This document shows, one piece after another, positions 8,230 to 16,370 of a stretch of DNA of 64,000 bases (positions within the stretch are counted from its first letter, which is position 1; each line of letters opens with the position of its first letter). The notes beneath the pieces were generated by a model. The model was given only the letters and a program-made list of their open reading frames with translations, was not told the origin of the DNA and ran no database searches. Made by a program: the position numbers and the translations under genes. The DNA is from Nitrososphaerota archaeon. GTDB lineage: Archaea > Thermoproteota > Nitrososphaeria > Nitrososphaerales > JACPRH01. The stretch covers positions 1-64,000 of the forward strand of contig JACPRH010000037.1 in assembly GCA_016190055.1 (NCBI GenBank). Reading direction: 5' to 3'.

Positions 8230-8553
8230 CTACTCGCCTACCTTTTCTATTACTACGAATGTCGCGGTCTTTGTCAAAGGACGGCATTCAGCAATTGTGA
8301 CTGTATCGCCTTTCTTAACTTCTATGCAGGGTGGAAGATGCGCGTGTATCTTGCTGCGCCGCTTCTCATATCGCATATACTTGTCTACATAGCTGAAGTA
8401 CTGCTTCTCGATAACCGCGTTTCCACCTAGCACTGCGCTAGCTATCTTTCCGCGGATAAGTCTCCCCCTCAGCTTAGTTGAACCGTGGAAGGGACAGAGC
8501 TCGTCTTCGCAGCTCTTGCTCGAAGGCTTCACGTCAATACCTATGTTCTTCAT
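8230..8553 (-). CDS. rps17: Ribosomal protein uS17 (S17)
   Basis: 107 residues, the archaeal form. It is a small-subunit OB-fold protein. The archaeal marker CEDELCPFHGSTKLRGR is at residues ~14-30, then AHLPPCIEVKKGDTVTIAEC and RPLTKTATFVVIEK. Its ATG overlaps the end of the rnp1 gene by 4 bases (ATGA), so it is coupled to it. L14 starts 4 bases after its stop. Confidence 0.95.
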   Translation of the reverse strand: MKNIGIDVKPSSKSCEDELCPFHGSTKLRGRLIRGKIASAVLGGNAVIEKQYFSYVDKYMRYEKRRSKIHAHLPPCIEVKKGDTVTIAECRPLTKTATFVVIEKVGE

Positions 8554-8834
8554 CGTCTGTAATTCATTCTCCTAATTCTATCTTCTGGCCGATACATGAT
8601 TTTCTTTCCGTAAATATTTACAGATTGTCCATCAGGCAGATCCACCTTAAGAGTAACATTCGCCTTTGGTACAACCTTTACGCCTTGTTCAAACTTTACT
8701 CTAATGGTCTGCTTAGTCTCATCGATAATCTCTCCTGTAAGACCATTTAGAGACTTATCACTGCTCTCAACGATTGTGATATTCAGACCGATTAACTCAT
8801 GGAATAGAATGTTTGAAGCAGACATCTTCACCAA
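8550..8834 (-). CDS. rnp1: RNase P protein component 1 (Rpp29/Pop4 homologue)
   Basis: 94 residues. It is a protein subunit of archaeal RNase P, which trims tRNA 5' leaders. Seen: the Rpp29 core ELIGLNITIVESSDKSLNGL, then TGEIIDETKQTIRV and the RPEDRIRRM end. It is found, as in many archaea, between L29 and S17 in the ribosomal operon. It overlaps S17 by 4 bases and follows L29 by 21 bases. Other tRNA-processing genes in this window are rtcB and cbf5. Confidence 0.92.
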   Translation of the reverse strand: MVKMSASNILFHELIGLNITIVESSDKSLNGLTGEIIDETKQTIRVKFEQGVKVVPKANVTLKVDLPDGQSVNIYGKKIMYRPEDRIRRMNYRR

Positions 8835-8855
8835 ACCACCTTTTGCTTACCTAAG

Positions 8856-9080
8856 TTACTCCGCGGCTCCTTCTTCGTTCTTCTGCCCTTTTTCATTCAT
8901 GACCGTCAGGACTCTGGCGATGTTTCGCCGCACAACCTTTATGCTTCCCGACTCCTTCTTCAACGTTCCACGCCCAGCTGAGATGTTAAGCTTCGACAAC
9001 TCACTTCTGAGACTTGCAATTCTGTCTTGAAGGCCCTCTTCACTCATCTTTCTAAGTTCGCTAGCTTTCTGGATTTTCAC
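8856..9080 (-). CDS. rpl29: Ribosomal protein uL29 (L29)
   Basis: 74 residues. A small helical large-subunit protein at the tunnel exit, part of the SRP docking site. It has the usual beginning KASELRKMSEEGLQDRIASL and KESGSIKVVRRNIARVLTVM. The acidic C-terminal tail (EKGQKNEEGAAE) is a small variation. Its start lies inside the end of S3 (20-base overlap). Confidence 0.92.
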   Translation of the reverse strand: MKIQKASELRKMSEEGLQDRIASLRSELSKLNISAGRGTLKKESGSIKVVRRNIARVLTVMNEKGQKNEEGAAE

Positions 9081-9984
9081 TCTTAGATTCTCCTCCTACT
9101 GCCTTCTTCTTTCTTTCAGACTTGGGCTTGCTGCTTTTCTCGGTCTCAGCCTTAGTTTTTTCCCGAGGCTCCGTCTTCTCCTTCTCTTCTTTAGCCTCCG
9201 TCTTCTCGACGTGGACAGTAGCTTCAGGTTTAACCTCTACTTCAGCTGCTTGAGCTGCTTCAGCCTTAACCTCTTTCTTCACTTCTGGTTCTGGAGCAGT
9301 GATCATTTGCTCAATAACAGGCTCTGTTTTAACAGAAGCTTCTGCGTCCACCGTGATCTGAGCCGTTTCTATCGCCTTAGCATCTTCAGGTGTCAACTCT
9401 TTAATTTCAACCTCAGGGGGGATTGCGTCCTTTATCGCAATTTTCACTTTGACACCGTAGAGCCCCATCTTTAGTAGGACATCCTGCTTCGCCTCACGGA
9501 CAATTCGTTTCGCTGTTTCGCCGCTCTTCGGAACCACTCCGTCACGATACTTCTCATGATGAGCTCTTTCACTTCGAAGCTTGCCTGAAATCGAAATCTC
9601 AGCACCCATGGCGCCCGCCCCCATAATGGAGTTCATTGTCCAGAGCGCAGCTCTACGGAAGGCTGTCCCACGGCTGACCAGATGAGCAATTTTGTTGCAC
9701 ATGACTTGCGGATCTAGTTCAGGAACTTCAATTTCAAGAACTGAGACCTGTGGATTCTGAAGATCAAACTTCTTCTCAATTTGCTCAGTTAAGGCTCGGA
9801 TGCCGACTCCACGTCGACCAATCACCAGACCGGGTCTTGTGACAAAAATCGTTATGCGGGTGCCGACGGGTGTCTTCTGCACCTCTGCTCCGCCGTAACC
9901 GGCGTCGCCGATCTGACTTCTAAGGAACTCGTCAAGCTCAGCGTTCCTTGCAAAGTTCTTCATGATATTTCTAACTGCGGACAT
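9061..9984 (-). CDS. rps3: Ribosomal protein uS3 (S3) with long acidic/basic tail
   Basis: 307 residues, longer than the usual ~210-240 of archaeal S3. The KH domain is seen in ITIFVTRPGLVIGRRGVGI (residues ~47-65), then the C-terminal S3 domain with IMGAGAMGAEISISGKLRSE and VVPKSGETAKRIV. The last ~95 residues are a Glu/Lys/Ala/Val-rich low-complexity tail (from about residue 212). S3 lines the mRNA entry; the tail is presumably disordered. It lies 8 bases after L22 and overlaps L29 by 20 bases. Confidence 0.95.
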   Translation of the reverse strand: MSAVRNIMKNFARNAELDEFLRSQIGDAGYGGAEVQKTPVGTRITIFVTRPGLVIGRRGVGIRALTEQIEKKFDLQNPQVSVLEIEVPELDPQVMCNKIAHLVSRGTAFRRAALWTMNSIMGAGAMGAEISISGKLRSERAHHEKYRDGVVPKSGETAKRIVREAKQDVLLKMGLYGVKVKIAIKDAIPPEVEIKELTPEDAKAIETAQITVDAEASVKTEPVIEQMITAPEPEVKKEVKAEAAQAAEVEVKPEATVHVEKTEAKEEKEKTEPREKTKAETEKSSKPKSERKKKAVGGESKSENPES

Positions 9985-9992
9985 CTCTTAAC

Positions 9993-10451
9993 CTACACCT
10001 CTGCTGCTGCAAGCTCAATGTGAACCAATGTATTGTGACTGGGGGAGGATCTTCCTTGAGCCCTAGGCACGAACGCCTTTATCTTACGACCACTGATTGA
10101 TGCTGCATGAACGATACGCAGTCGCTCAGTGTCAAGCCCCTTAAAATCAGCGTTATTTTCCAAATTGTTAAGCACCTCAAGAACTTCAGCCGCTGCCTTC
10201 ACAGGATAACGACCGACGTGAAAACCAACCAATCCGTGTCTATGACCGACCTTATGTTTGTATCGTCTAAACGGCACAGGTTTCCCTTTATCAGCAACAA
10301 CCTCAAGATACTCTTTCGCCTGTGCTAAAGTCATTCCCTTGATAGCTTGACAAACTTCTCGGGTAGCCTTAGGGCTCACATCGACCTCGCGACCGCTAGC
10401 CTTGACATAAGGCTGAGCGTAGCCGGTAAAGCTGTATCCGAATTCTGGCAA
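9993..10451 (-). CDS. rpl22: Ribosomal protein uL22 (L22)
   Basis: 152 residues from a TTG at 10451 preceded by an AAGGAG ribosome-binding site ~11 bases upstream. L22 lines the peptide exit tunnel. Seen: the archaeal start PEFGYSFTGYAQPYVKASGR, then VPFRRYKHKVGHRHGLVGF and the RAQGRSSPSHNTLVHIELA end that forms the tunnel hook region. A 317-base gap separates it from S19, unlike the other tightly packed genes, so it may begin its own transcript. Confidence 0.95.
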   Translation of the reverse strand: MPEFGYSFTGYAQPYVKASGREVDVSPKATREVCQAIKGMTLAQAKEYLEVVADKGKPVPFRRYKHKVGHRHGLVGFHVGRYPVKAAAEVLEVLNNLENNADFKGLDTERLRIVHAASISGRKIKAFVPRAQGRSSPSHNTLVHIELAAAEV

Positions 10452-10768
10452 CGTGCACAGGTCTCCTTTCTTTCTCCACTTTAGTACGTGCGTTGACCGC
10501 TATCCATTGGTAATTTAAAGCTTTTCAAACCTAAAAACAGCTTCAAAACATCACCGTCGGTATGAGATGACATCGCATTGAAAGCAACGAACAAGCATCC
10601 GCTGAAGTAAGATCCCCGCGAACCAAGCCTGCAATATTCTCGCTGACCTATCATCAGTGAAGTAACAATCAACTGCTCTGGATAAATAAGACGCCCACTT
10701 GCTCAGTTTAGCCTTAAGGCTACATAGTTTCCTAGTGCTACTGCAGCTTCCACGGCTATGCTAACAGC
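10452..10768 (-). promoter_or_regulatory. 317-base gap inside the ribosomal operon, with a possible internal promoter
   Basis: No convincing protein frame is found between the S19 stop and the L22 start. On the minus strand a TATA-like TTTAAATT (10519-10512) lies about 60 bases before the L22 start, followed by the AAGGAG site. A perfect 12-base palindrome AGCCTTAAGGCT and a short GGCT/AGCC hairpin lie just after S19 and could end or attenuate the upstream transcript. These readings are inferences from motif and position. Confidence 0.4.
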
Positions 10769-11164
10769 CTACTTGAGCGGCACGTAAAGGCTTGAGCGTG
10801 ATGCACCTATACCGGGTGTTCCATGGACGACCTTCTTGTTGGTGATTGAGTATTCACCGAGATAGTGGCCCACCATAGGAGGTTTGATCTCGACTGCGCT
10901 GAACTCCTTGCCGTTGTGAATATGTATGGTGAGACCCACCATGTTTGGTAGAATCACCATGTCGCGTGCATGTGTCCTGATTGGTGTCTTCAGCTTTCCA
11001 TCAGCCGCGAGCGAAACCTCCTTTAGGAGCTTCCGCTTTTCGTTCGAGATCCCACGGTTTAGGGAGCGTCTCTGCCTAGAAGGAAGTAGACGCATAAACT
11101 GCTCAGTAGACATTCCTTTCAGCTGCTCAGCAGTAAACCCTCGATACTTGAATTCTTGAACCAT
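10769..11164 (-). CDS. rps19: Ribosomal protein uS19 (S19)
   Basis: 131 residues. A small-subunit head protein. It has the archaeal start [20 protein letters not shown] and the core [20 protein letters not shown]. The hallmark [20 protein letters not shown] and the end [14 protein letters not shown] complete it. It lies 2 bases after L2. A 317-base non-coding gap follows. Confidence 0.96.
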   Translation of the reverse strand: MVQEFKYRGFTAEQLKGMSTEQFMRLLPSRQRRSLNRGISNEKRKLLKEVSLAADGKLKTPIRTHARDMVILPNMVGLTIHIHNGKEFSAVEIKPPMVGHYLGEYSITNKKVVHGTPGIGASRSSLYVPLK

Positions 11165-11166
11165 TT

Positions 11167-11910
11167 CTAACGCTTCACCTCAATCTTAGCCCGGGCAGAT
11201 CTGCCGATACCAGTCTTCTTCGCAGCAAGCAGCCCAACTTTGCGTCCCGGAGGCGCATTTCTGCTAGTGGTAGTCGACTTGCCTGGGTGTTGATGTCTGC
11301 CACCTCCAAACGGGTGGTGAACAGCTGCCATAGCGATGCCCCTGACCCTAGGGTAGATCTGGCCTCTAGCCTTCATCAAATGATGCTTTGGACCGGCTCG
11401 CATAAACGGCTTTTCACTTCTTCCCCAACCAGCTACTCGGCCTAATGAGGCTCTGCTGTTGCCCTTGATTATAGCTGATTTACCGGATGGGAACCTCACT
11501 AATGCGCCTGAGGCAGTGTGAGAGAAGAGGATTGCGGAGCCACCTGGCGCCTTGACCAGTTTGCCTCCGTCACCTTGATTCATTTCGATGTTGCAGATGG
11601 TTGAGCCTTCTGGAATATCTGCTAGCGGTAGAATGTTGCCATCCTTCAACTCAGCTCCTTTACCGATCTTGATACTGGCTCCAACCGTCAATCCAGTCAC
11701 AGCAGGAAGATAGATAAACCTGTTTTCCCCGATCTTAACCTTCGCTAGGGGTGCGCCTCTTCCTCTCTCATGAACAATGTTTACGACTTGACCTGTTAGC
11801 AACACTTCGGAGACATCAGGATACCTTGCAGGAGCAACCTTTCCCTTCTGGGGCGCACGGTACTGTGGACCTCCATGACCTCTGTGCTGCGTAAGTATTC
11901 TCTTACCCAT
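11167..11910 (-). CDS. rpl2: Ribosomal protein uL2 (L2)
   Basis: 247 residues, the archaeal/eukaryotic (L8e) form. It is essential for the peptidyl transferase centre and subunit joining. Seen: [19 protein letters not shown] at the start, [20 protein letters not shown], and the catalytic-centre loop [20 protein letters not shown] with the conserved histidine. A basic tail follows. It is packed 4 bases after L23 and 2 bases before S19. Confidence 0.97.
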   Translation of the reverse strand: MGKRILTQHRGHGGPQYRAPQKGKVAPARYPDVSEVLLTGQVVNIVHERGRGAPLAKVKIGENRFIYLPAVTGLTVGASIKIGKGAELKDGNILPLADIPEGSTICNIEMNQGDGGKLVKAPGGSAILFSHTASGALVRFPSGKSAIIKGNSRASLGRVAGWGRSEKPFMRAGPKHHLMKARGQIYPRVRGIAMAAVHHPFGGGRHQHPGKSTTTSRNAPPGRKVGLLAAKKTGIGRSARAKIEVKR

Positions 11911-11914
11911 GTTT

Positions 11915-12190
11915 TTACACCAGTCCTAGCTTTGACGCAAGATCCGTTGCTGACGACTCCGGTTCGAGGCGTACATAAGCTTTCTTACCTATCATTGTGT
12001 TAGCCGTCTTAACTGATGCAACGTCCACATCATACAAGGTTTCAACAGCGGCCTTTATCGCTCTTTTATCCGCCGTCGCGGCCACAATGAAGACCAGCTT
12101 ATTCTGCTTCTCAATCATATCGAAGGTCCGTTCTGTGACGTAGGGCCGAATTACGATCCTCAAAGCATCTTCAGGCCGCAATTGCTTCAC
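11915..12190 (-). CDS. rpl23: Ribosomal protein uL23 (L23)
   Basis: 91 residues. An exit-tunnel protein and docking site for SRP and nascent-chain factors. The signature IRPYVTERTFDMIEKQNKLV is at residues ~14-33, followed by VETLYDVDVASVKTANTMIG and KKAYVRL. Its ATG overlaps the end of L4 by 20 bases. Confidence 0.95.
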   Translation of the reverse strand: MKQLRPEDALRIVIRPYVTERTFDMIEKQNKLVFIVAATADKRAIKAAVETLYDVDVASVKTANTMIGKKAYVRLEPESSATDLASKLGLV

Positions 12191-12974
12191 CTACCTCAAG
12201 AAGCGGCTTCGAAAGAGCCTCCAACGCAGATTTACTCCATATTACAAGTCTACCTGCATGAGAGCCTGGAGCGAGATGAGTAATTGTCAGGTCACGCGCC
12301 AAGACATACTCAACCCCTGGCAGGTTACTTACGGCCTTTCCGATACCTTGATCGTTAGATACAACAATTAATGGGCCTCGACCGCTTCTTACACCGCGGC
12401 CGCGCATCTGGGCCTTGCCTGATCTTGCCTTACGGACACCTGAGGCTCTCTCTAAATCTGCCGTCAGGTTCAGTGCAGCAAGCAGATTGAGCAGATCTTT
12501 GGTGCGGCTGAGCTTCTCAACATCGTCTACGACAACTATTGGCAGAGTGTTGACTCCATCAACCTTGTGTCCCCGCAAAGAGACAATCTCCTTCTGGGCA
12601 GTTGCAGCAATAGCAGATGCGATAGCTAGTCGCCGCTCCTTTTGATTAACCTCTTTCCTAACAGTCGTCTCAGCCTTAGGTGGATGCGGAACTCTGCCTC
12701 CGACTACGCTGGCTACTCCGGCTGCCTGGCTGGATCTTTGGCCACCTTTCCCCCTGACACGTGCAACTCTTGCTGCTCCGCGGCCGACACCCCATGACTC
12801 GGCGCTAGTTCTTTCTCCAGCCTCAGGGTTTCGTCCTTGTCGCTGCAGGCTGTGTGTCGCTACAGCCACATAGACCCGCTGGATTAAGTCGGGTCTGTAG
12901 GGTGCTGCGAATATCTTGGGGAGCTCTATCTCCCCCTTTGCGGATCCGTCAAGTGCTTGTAAATTTATCTTCAT
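12171..12974 (-). CDS. rpl4: Ribosomal protein uL4 (L4)
   Basis: 267 residues, the archaeal (L1e/L4e) type. It lines the exit tunnel. Seen: IFAAPYRPDLIQRVYVAVAT at the start, then AESWGVGRGAARVARVRGKG and the loop GGRVPHPPKAET. A Rossmann-like end with LPIVVVDDVEKLSRTKDLLN and PLIVVSNDQGIGKAVSNLPG follows. It starts 19 bases after L3 and overlaps L23. Confidence 0.96.
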   Translation of the reverse strand: MKINLQALDGSAKGEIELPKIFAAPYRPDLIQRVYVAVATHSLQRQGRNPEAGERTSAESWGVGRGAARVARVRGKGGQRSSQAAGVASVVGGRVPHPPKAETTVRKEVNQKERRLAIASAIAATAQKEIVSLRGHKVDGVNTLPIVVVDDVEKLSRTKDLLNLLAALNLTADLERASGVRKARSGKAQMRGRGVRSGRGPLIVVSNDQGIGKAVSNLPGVEYVLARDLTITHLAPGSHAGRLVIWSKSALEALSKPLLEVGEAIAA

Positions 12975-12993
12975 TTATTATCTCATCACTCGC

Positions 12994-14001
12994 TTAACTA
13001 CTACTTCGAACTGTGCTGACCTCAAGTACCTTCGGCGGCTGAACCTTTCGGTTGCCGATTCGGGCGGCGTATCTTATCTTGATAAGCCTCTTCGGAGGTC
13101 CTTGAACGTTGCCTCTGACAAGAATATAGTCTGACTTCACATCACCGTAGTGAAGGAAGCCTCCAGACGGGCTAATCGGATTTTCTGCGGGATTACCGAC
13201 AGCGATAACGCGCTTGTTGTACTCGGTTCGTCGATGGAGGCCCATTTGGCCGGCGGATGGAACTGTATACATGATTGCGTGCGGTGACCAAGCTCCGAGG
13301 GTTCCAACTGCACGAACTGTCTTTCTCGACTTGTGCTGCTTTCGCTTAACACCCATACGGGTGATTACACCTTCAAAGCCCTTGCCTCGAGTAATACCGA
13401 TGGTGTCAACGTATTTTCCAGGCTGGAAAATATCAGTTATCTTCACGGTCTTGCCGAGGATTGACTTTAGGTATTCAAACTGATCAGTTATTTTTCCTCC
13501 CCCGACTTTTACCTCAAAGAGAAACGGGGTCTTCCGAGACAAACCTGTTTCCTTAGGTGAAAGAGCACAGATCGCAGTGAGCTTCTCCACCTTATCTAGC
13601 GAGGACTTTAACGCCTCTAGGCGCTTCTCGCTAGCTGTATCCTTAAACTTCCTCAGCCGAGTAAGCTCCTTAGGCTGACTCTTACCGTAAACCTCGTCAA
13701 GAACCTTCAGAGCACCGTCGTGTCTCTCATACAACCGGAAACCGGTAATATGCATCGGCGGAGCTTCAAGCACCGTCGCGGTGTTAAAGAGCGGCTTACC
13801 AAAGTTAGGTGTCTTCTCACGATCATCAACCGTGTAAACGTGAATAGTGCCAGCCTTGAAAGCTGCAGCACCGAGGAGAAGCGGCTTGTCGCCGTCGACT
13901 CCCTGCCAAGTCTTAACAACAGGGTTTAAACTTCGAGCTCGTCCTCTAGGTAGGTATGCAAGTGAACCATGTCTCGGTGCGCTGTGCTTGCGATGTCCCA
14001 T
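12994..14001 (-). CDS. rpl3: Ribosomal protein uL3 (L3)
   Basis: 335 residues, the long archaeal form. It organises the peptidyl transferase centre. It begins MGHRKHSAPRHGSLAYLPRG, followed by AVFKAGTIHVY-like AAFKAGTIHVYTVDDREKTP. GKYVDTIGITRGKGFEGVIT and GQMGLHRRTEYNKRVIAVGN are the best signatures. It is the first gene of the minus-strand ribosomal operon, with a TATA-like element 33-45 bases upstream of the ATG. Confidence 0.97.
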   Translation of the reverse strand: MGHRKHSAPRHGSLAYLPRGRARSLNPVVKTWQGVDGDKPLLLGAAAFKAGTIHVYTVDDREKTPNFGKPLFNTATVLEAPPMHITGFRLYERHDGALKVLDEVYGKSQPKELTRLRKFKDTASEKRLEALKSSLDKVEKLTAICALSPKETGLSRKTPFLFEVKVGGGKITDQFEYLKSILGKTVKITDIFQPGKYVDTIGITRGKGFEGVITRMGVKRKQHKSRKTVRAVGTLGAWSPHAIMYTVPSAGQMGLHRRTEYNKRVIAVGNPAENPISPSGGFLHYGDVKSDYILVRGNVQGPPKRLIKIRYAARIGNRKVQPPKVLEVSTVRSSS

Positions 14002-14033
14002 AATCCATCTGTAGCACGCGGTTGAATAAACGG

Positions 14034-14046
14034 GTATTTTTAAGTA
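14034..14046 (-). promoter_or_regulatory. Likely TATA element of the L3-L30 ribosomal operon
   Basis: On the minus strand the 83-base space before L3 contains CAATACTTAAAAATA, an A/T-rich box in an otherwise mixed context, ending about 33 bases before the L3 ATG. This fits an archaeal TATA box with a very short leader. The preceding RNA methyltransferase gene could also read through. Confidence 0.45.
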
Positions 14047-14084
14047 TTGTCAGCGGTGGCGGCTACTGACCCGGTTATCTTGTC

Positions 14085-14948
14085 TTAAACCTCTTGTTTC
14101 TCTAAGTTTCGTCCTAGGTTGAGCAGGGCGAGGGTTCCAAGCAAAGCCTCCTCAGCGCGTACTGTAGCAGTTCCTTGGTCGGGAAAAGTGTTCAAAACAT
14201 ATTTTGAGAGCTCTTCAGGGTGTGCATTTTCCGTCTCAAGCATCTCGTATACTCCATGTTTCGGGGATCCAAATATTGCTACGACGCTTCGAGCAGTCTG
14301 GATATCGGGTAGGAGCTTGCTCCAAACTTTGTTCACAGGCTGTCCACGGCGAGAGGTAAGCACAGCTAAATCAGCGTTAAGGCTCCGGATTAATCCCTTC
14401 AACGAAGGAGATTCGCCTACTTCGTAACCCCAGTAATCACCGACCTCCTCGCGTTTTACCGCAACACATCGAAGATCATGGTATTCTGAAGTAAATCTAA
14501 CGGTGACCCGTGAACCAACCGGAACCGGAGACCTTCCTTGGAGAGAGACGAGTCCAGACAGACCTGCTTCTACGAAGAGTTTGCCGCCCCGTTCTGTCAC
14601 CACGCCCTCCCGATAGTCGCCGCGCCGGATGTCTGAAGGCTTCTCTGCAAGCTTGTGATGTGGTGTCCTAAGTGGAGGAAGCAGGCCAACATACTCTAGC
14701 TCCGGCCGCTTCTCATAGAGAATTCGCCTCAGGTATTGCGGGGTATCTAAATATTCAAGCACAGTTCGAATAAGCTTGGACTCTCCGCCGGTCTTCTCAG
14801 TTTGATCTCTGTAGATGTAGATCTTCTGAACCTTGAAGATTGCGCAGCTCCTAGCCACCATCCCCAGCTTAACGGTCTTCTCTCGAAGATGTTTACTATC
14901 TATAAGTAGTGTATCCGGCAACCCAACCCAGAGCTTCTGATGGGGCAT
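14085..14948 (-). CDS. SPOUT-class RNA methyltransferase, SPOUT1/PF02598 family
   Basis: 287 residues. The family (archaeal homologues of eukaryotic SPOUT1/CENP-32) has a knotted SPOUT methyltransferase fold with an inserted OB-like domain. Members are thought to methylate rRNA; the exact target here is not shown by sequence. Seen: the start LWVGLPDTLLIDSKHLREKT, KVQKIYIYRDQTEK, LRRILYEKRPELEYVGLLPP, an insert with DYREGVVTERGGKLFVEAG, and the AdoMet-knot part VVAIFGSPKHGVYEML followed by LNTFPDQGTATVRAEEALLG. It stands 83 bases upstream of L3, a common archaeal arrangement. It is divergent from PDCD5. Confidence 0.82.
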   Translation of the reverse strand: MPHQKLWVGLPDTLLIDSKHLREKTVKLGMVARSCAIFKVQKIYIYRDQTEKTGGESKLIRTVLEYLDTPQYLRRILYEKRPELEYVGLLPPLRTPHHKLAEKPSDIRRGDYREGVVTERGGKLFVEAGLSGLVSLQGRSPVPVGSRVTVRFTSEYHDLRCVAVKREEVGDYWGYEVGESPSLKGLIRSLNADLAVLTSRRGQPVNKVWSKLLPDIQTARSVVAIFGSPKHGVYEMLETENAHPEELSKYVLNTFPDQGTATVRAEEALLGTLALLNLGRNLEKQEV

Positions 14949-15046
14949 CCTGACCTCTACCGCAGCACCAGTTGAAAACCTTGCCGGGCGGGTCTATTAG
15001 AAGCGGTTGTAAACGGTTAATAGTTCGCATTCAAAGATACAGATTG

Positions 15047-15427
15047 ATGGCGGAAGAAGCTGGGGATAAGGAGCTCGAATACCTCCGAGCTAAGAAGATG
15101 GTAGAGCTCCGGCGAAAGATAGCTGCAGCAGAGAAACCTAAGCCGAAGCAGGCTAGTAACCGAGACATCCTAGTCTCGAAACTTAGAGACCGCGGCCTAG
15201 AGGTCTTAGAGACAGCTGAGAAGTACTATCCGGAGAAGACAGCCCTAATCGTAGAGAAGCTCGCTGAAGCACTCAAAAACGGAAGCATCGCAGGTCCCAT
15301 CTCAGGCGGAGAACTCTACTGGCTTTTCAGACAGTTGGGGATGCCGCTCAACATTCCAACCTCAATCAACATTGAAAAGCACGGCAAACTGGTTCCGCTG
15401 ACTGAGAAGCTGAAACGTGAAGAATAA
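15047..15427 (+). CDS. PDCD5/TFAR19-family DNA-binding protein
   Basis: 126 residues from the ATG at 15047. The frame is open upstream, but this start gives the family-like MAEEAGDKELEYLRAKKMVEL. Then comes a basic linker and a three-helix bundle (ILVSKLRDRGLEVLETAEKY, TALIVEKLAEALKNGSI, ISGGELYWLFRQLGMPL). Archaeal PDCD5 homologues are small DNA-binding proteins of unsettled role. The ~25-residue C-terminal extension after the bundle is somewhat long. It is followed by a 7-bp hairpin that probably ends the transcript. Confidence 0.75.
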   Translation: MAEEAGDKELEYLRAKKMVELRRKIAAAEKPKPKQASNRDILVSKLRDRGLEVLETAEKYYPEKTALIVEKLAEALKNGSIAGPISGGELYWLFRQLGMPLNIPTSINIEKHGKLVPLTEKLKREE

Positions 15428-15429
15428 TT

Positions 15430-15449
15430 GACTGCTCAACACAGCAGTC
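15430..15449 (+). terminator. Hairpin after the PDCD5 gene
   Basis: GACTGCT (15430-15436) and AGCAGTC (15443-15449) form a perfect 7-bp stem with a 6-base loop two bases after the stop codon. A T-run (CTTTTTC) lies ~30 bases further. This fits a transcript end. Confidence 0.4.
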
Positions 15450-15529
15450 AGTCAACCATCATCATCTTTGCTATACAAAGCTTTTTCTACAGCGCCTGCC
15501 TCTGTAATTCTGAAATCGAGTGTTTTTGA

Positions 15530-16297
15530 ATGATTAATATTCGTCTGCTAGAGGAGCCTGATCTCAAGGATCCCATACTGATCTGTGGTCTTCCCGGAAG
15601 TGGTTTCGTAGGGAAACTAGCGTTAGAGCACCTCATTAATGAGCTGGGTGCAAAGCTCTTCGGAGTCATTTATTCGTATGATTTTCCTCCTCAAGTGATT
15701 ATTCAGCCGGATGGAACAGTAGACATTATCAAGAATGAGCTGTACTACTGGAGATCTAAGGACTCAGCGAACGATCTGATTCTCTACACAGGTGATTCGC
15801 AGCCGATCACCCCCGATGCTGACTATGAAGTGGCTGACAAAATACTGGAGTTAGCCAGAAAAATGGGTGCAAAAAAGGTCTATGCGCTCGCAGCTTACAT
15901 TACAGGGGGCTTCGTAAAAATCCCTAGGGTATTCGCAGCAGCTACGGAGACCACTATTGTTGATGATCTGAAGAAGTATGGAGTAGTCTTGATGACAGAA
16001 GGCTCAATCACCGGCATGAACGGCCTACTGGTTGGGCTAGCCAAAATCCACGATATGCAGGGAATTTCTCTGCTCGGCGAAACCTCCGGCTACATAATAG
16101 ATGCAAATGCCTCAAAGGTTGTCCTTGAAGTCTTCGCTAAGATGATGAACCTAAAGATAGATATGACTACTCTAGACCAGCGAGCTAAGAGCACTGAGGC
16201 TGTTGTGAAGACCCTCGACCAGCTACGCCACGGCCAAGAAGAACAACCTGTTGAGAGCGGCCCAAAGGACGATCGTGACCTAGGATACATCAGCTAA
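15530..16297 (+). CDS. PAC2-family protein (proteasome assembly chaperone-like)
   Basis: 255 residues. Archaeal homologues of the eukaryotic proteasome assembly chaperone PAC2 (ATP-grasp-related COG2047). Seen: the N-terminal LKDPILICGLPGSGFVGKLA with a glycine-rich loop, LFGVIYSYDFPPQVIIQPDG, LILYTGDSQPITPDADYEVA, VYALAAYITGGFV and LMTEGSITGMNGLLVGLAK. The C-terminus is a short charged tail. It stands alone on the plus strand, convergent with rtcB. The proteasome link is family-based inference. Confidence 0.85.
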   Translation: MINIRLLEEPDLKDPILICGLPGSGFVGKLALEHLINELGAKLFGVIYSYDFPPQVIIQPDGTVDIIKNELYYWRSKDSANDLILYTGDSQPITPDADYEVADKILELARKMGAKKVYALAAYITGGFVKIPRVFAAATETTIVDDLKKYGVVLMTEGSITGMNGLLVGLAKIHDMQGISLLGETSGYIIDANASKVVLEVFAKMMNLKIDMTTLDQRAKSTEAVVKTLDQLRHGQEEQPVESGPKDDRDLGYIS

Positions 16298-16370
16298 GCT
16301 AAGATACACTGATCTGAGCCAGCGAACACCAGTTTAGCCGTGCATATTCTCTGTTTCCGCAGTGCTCGCG

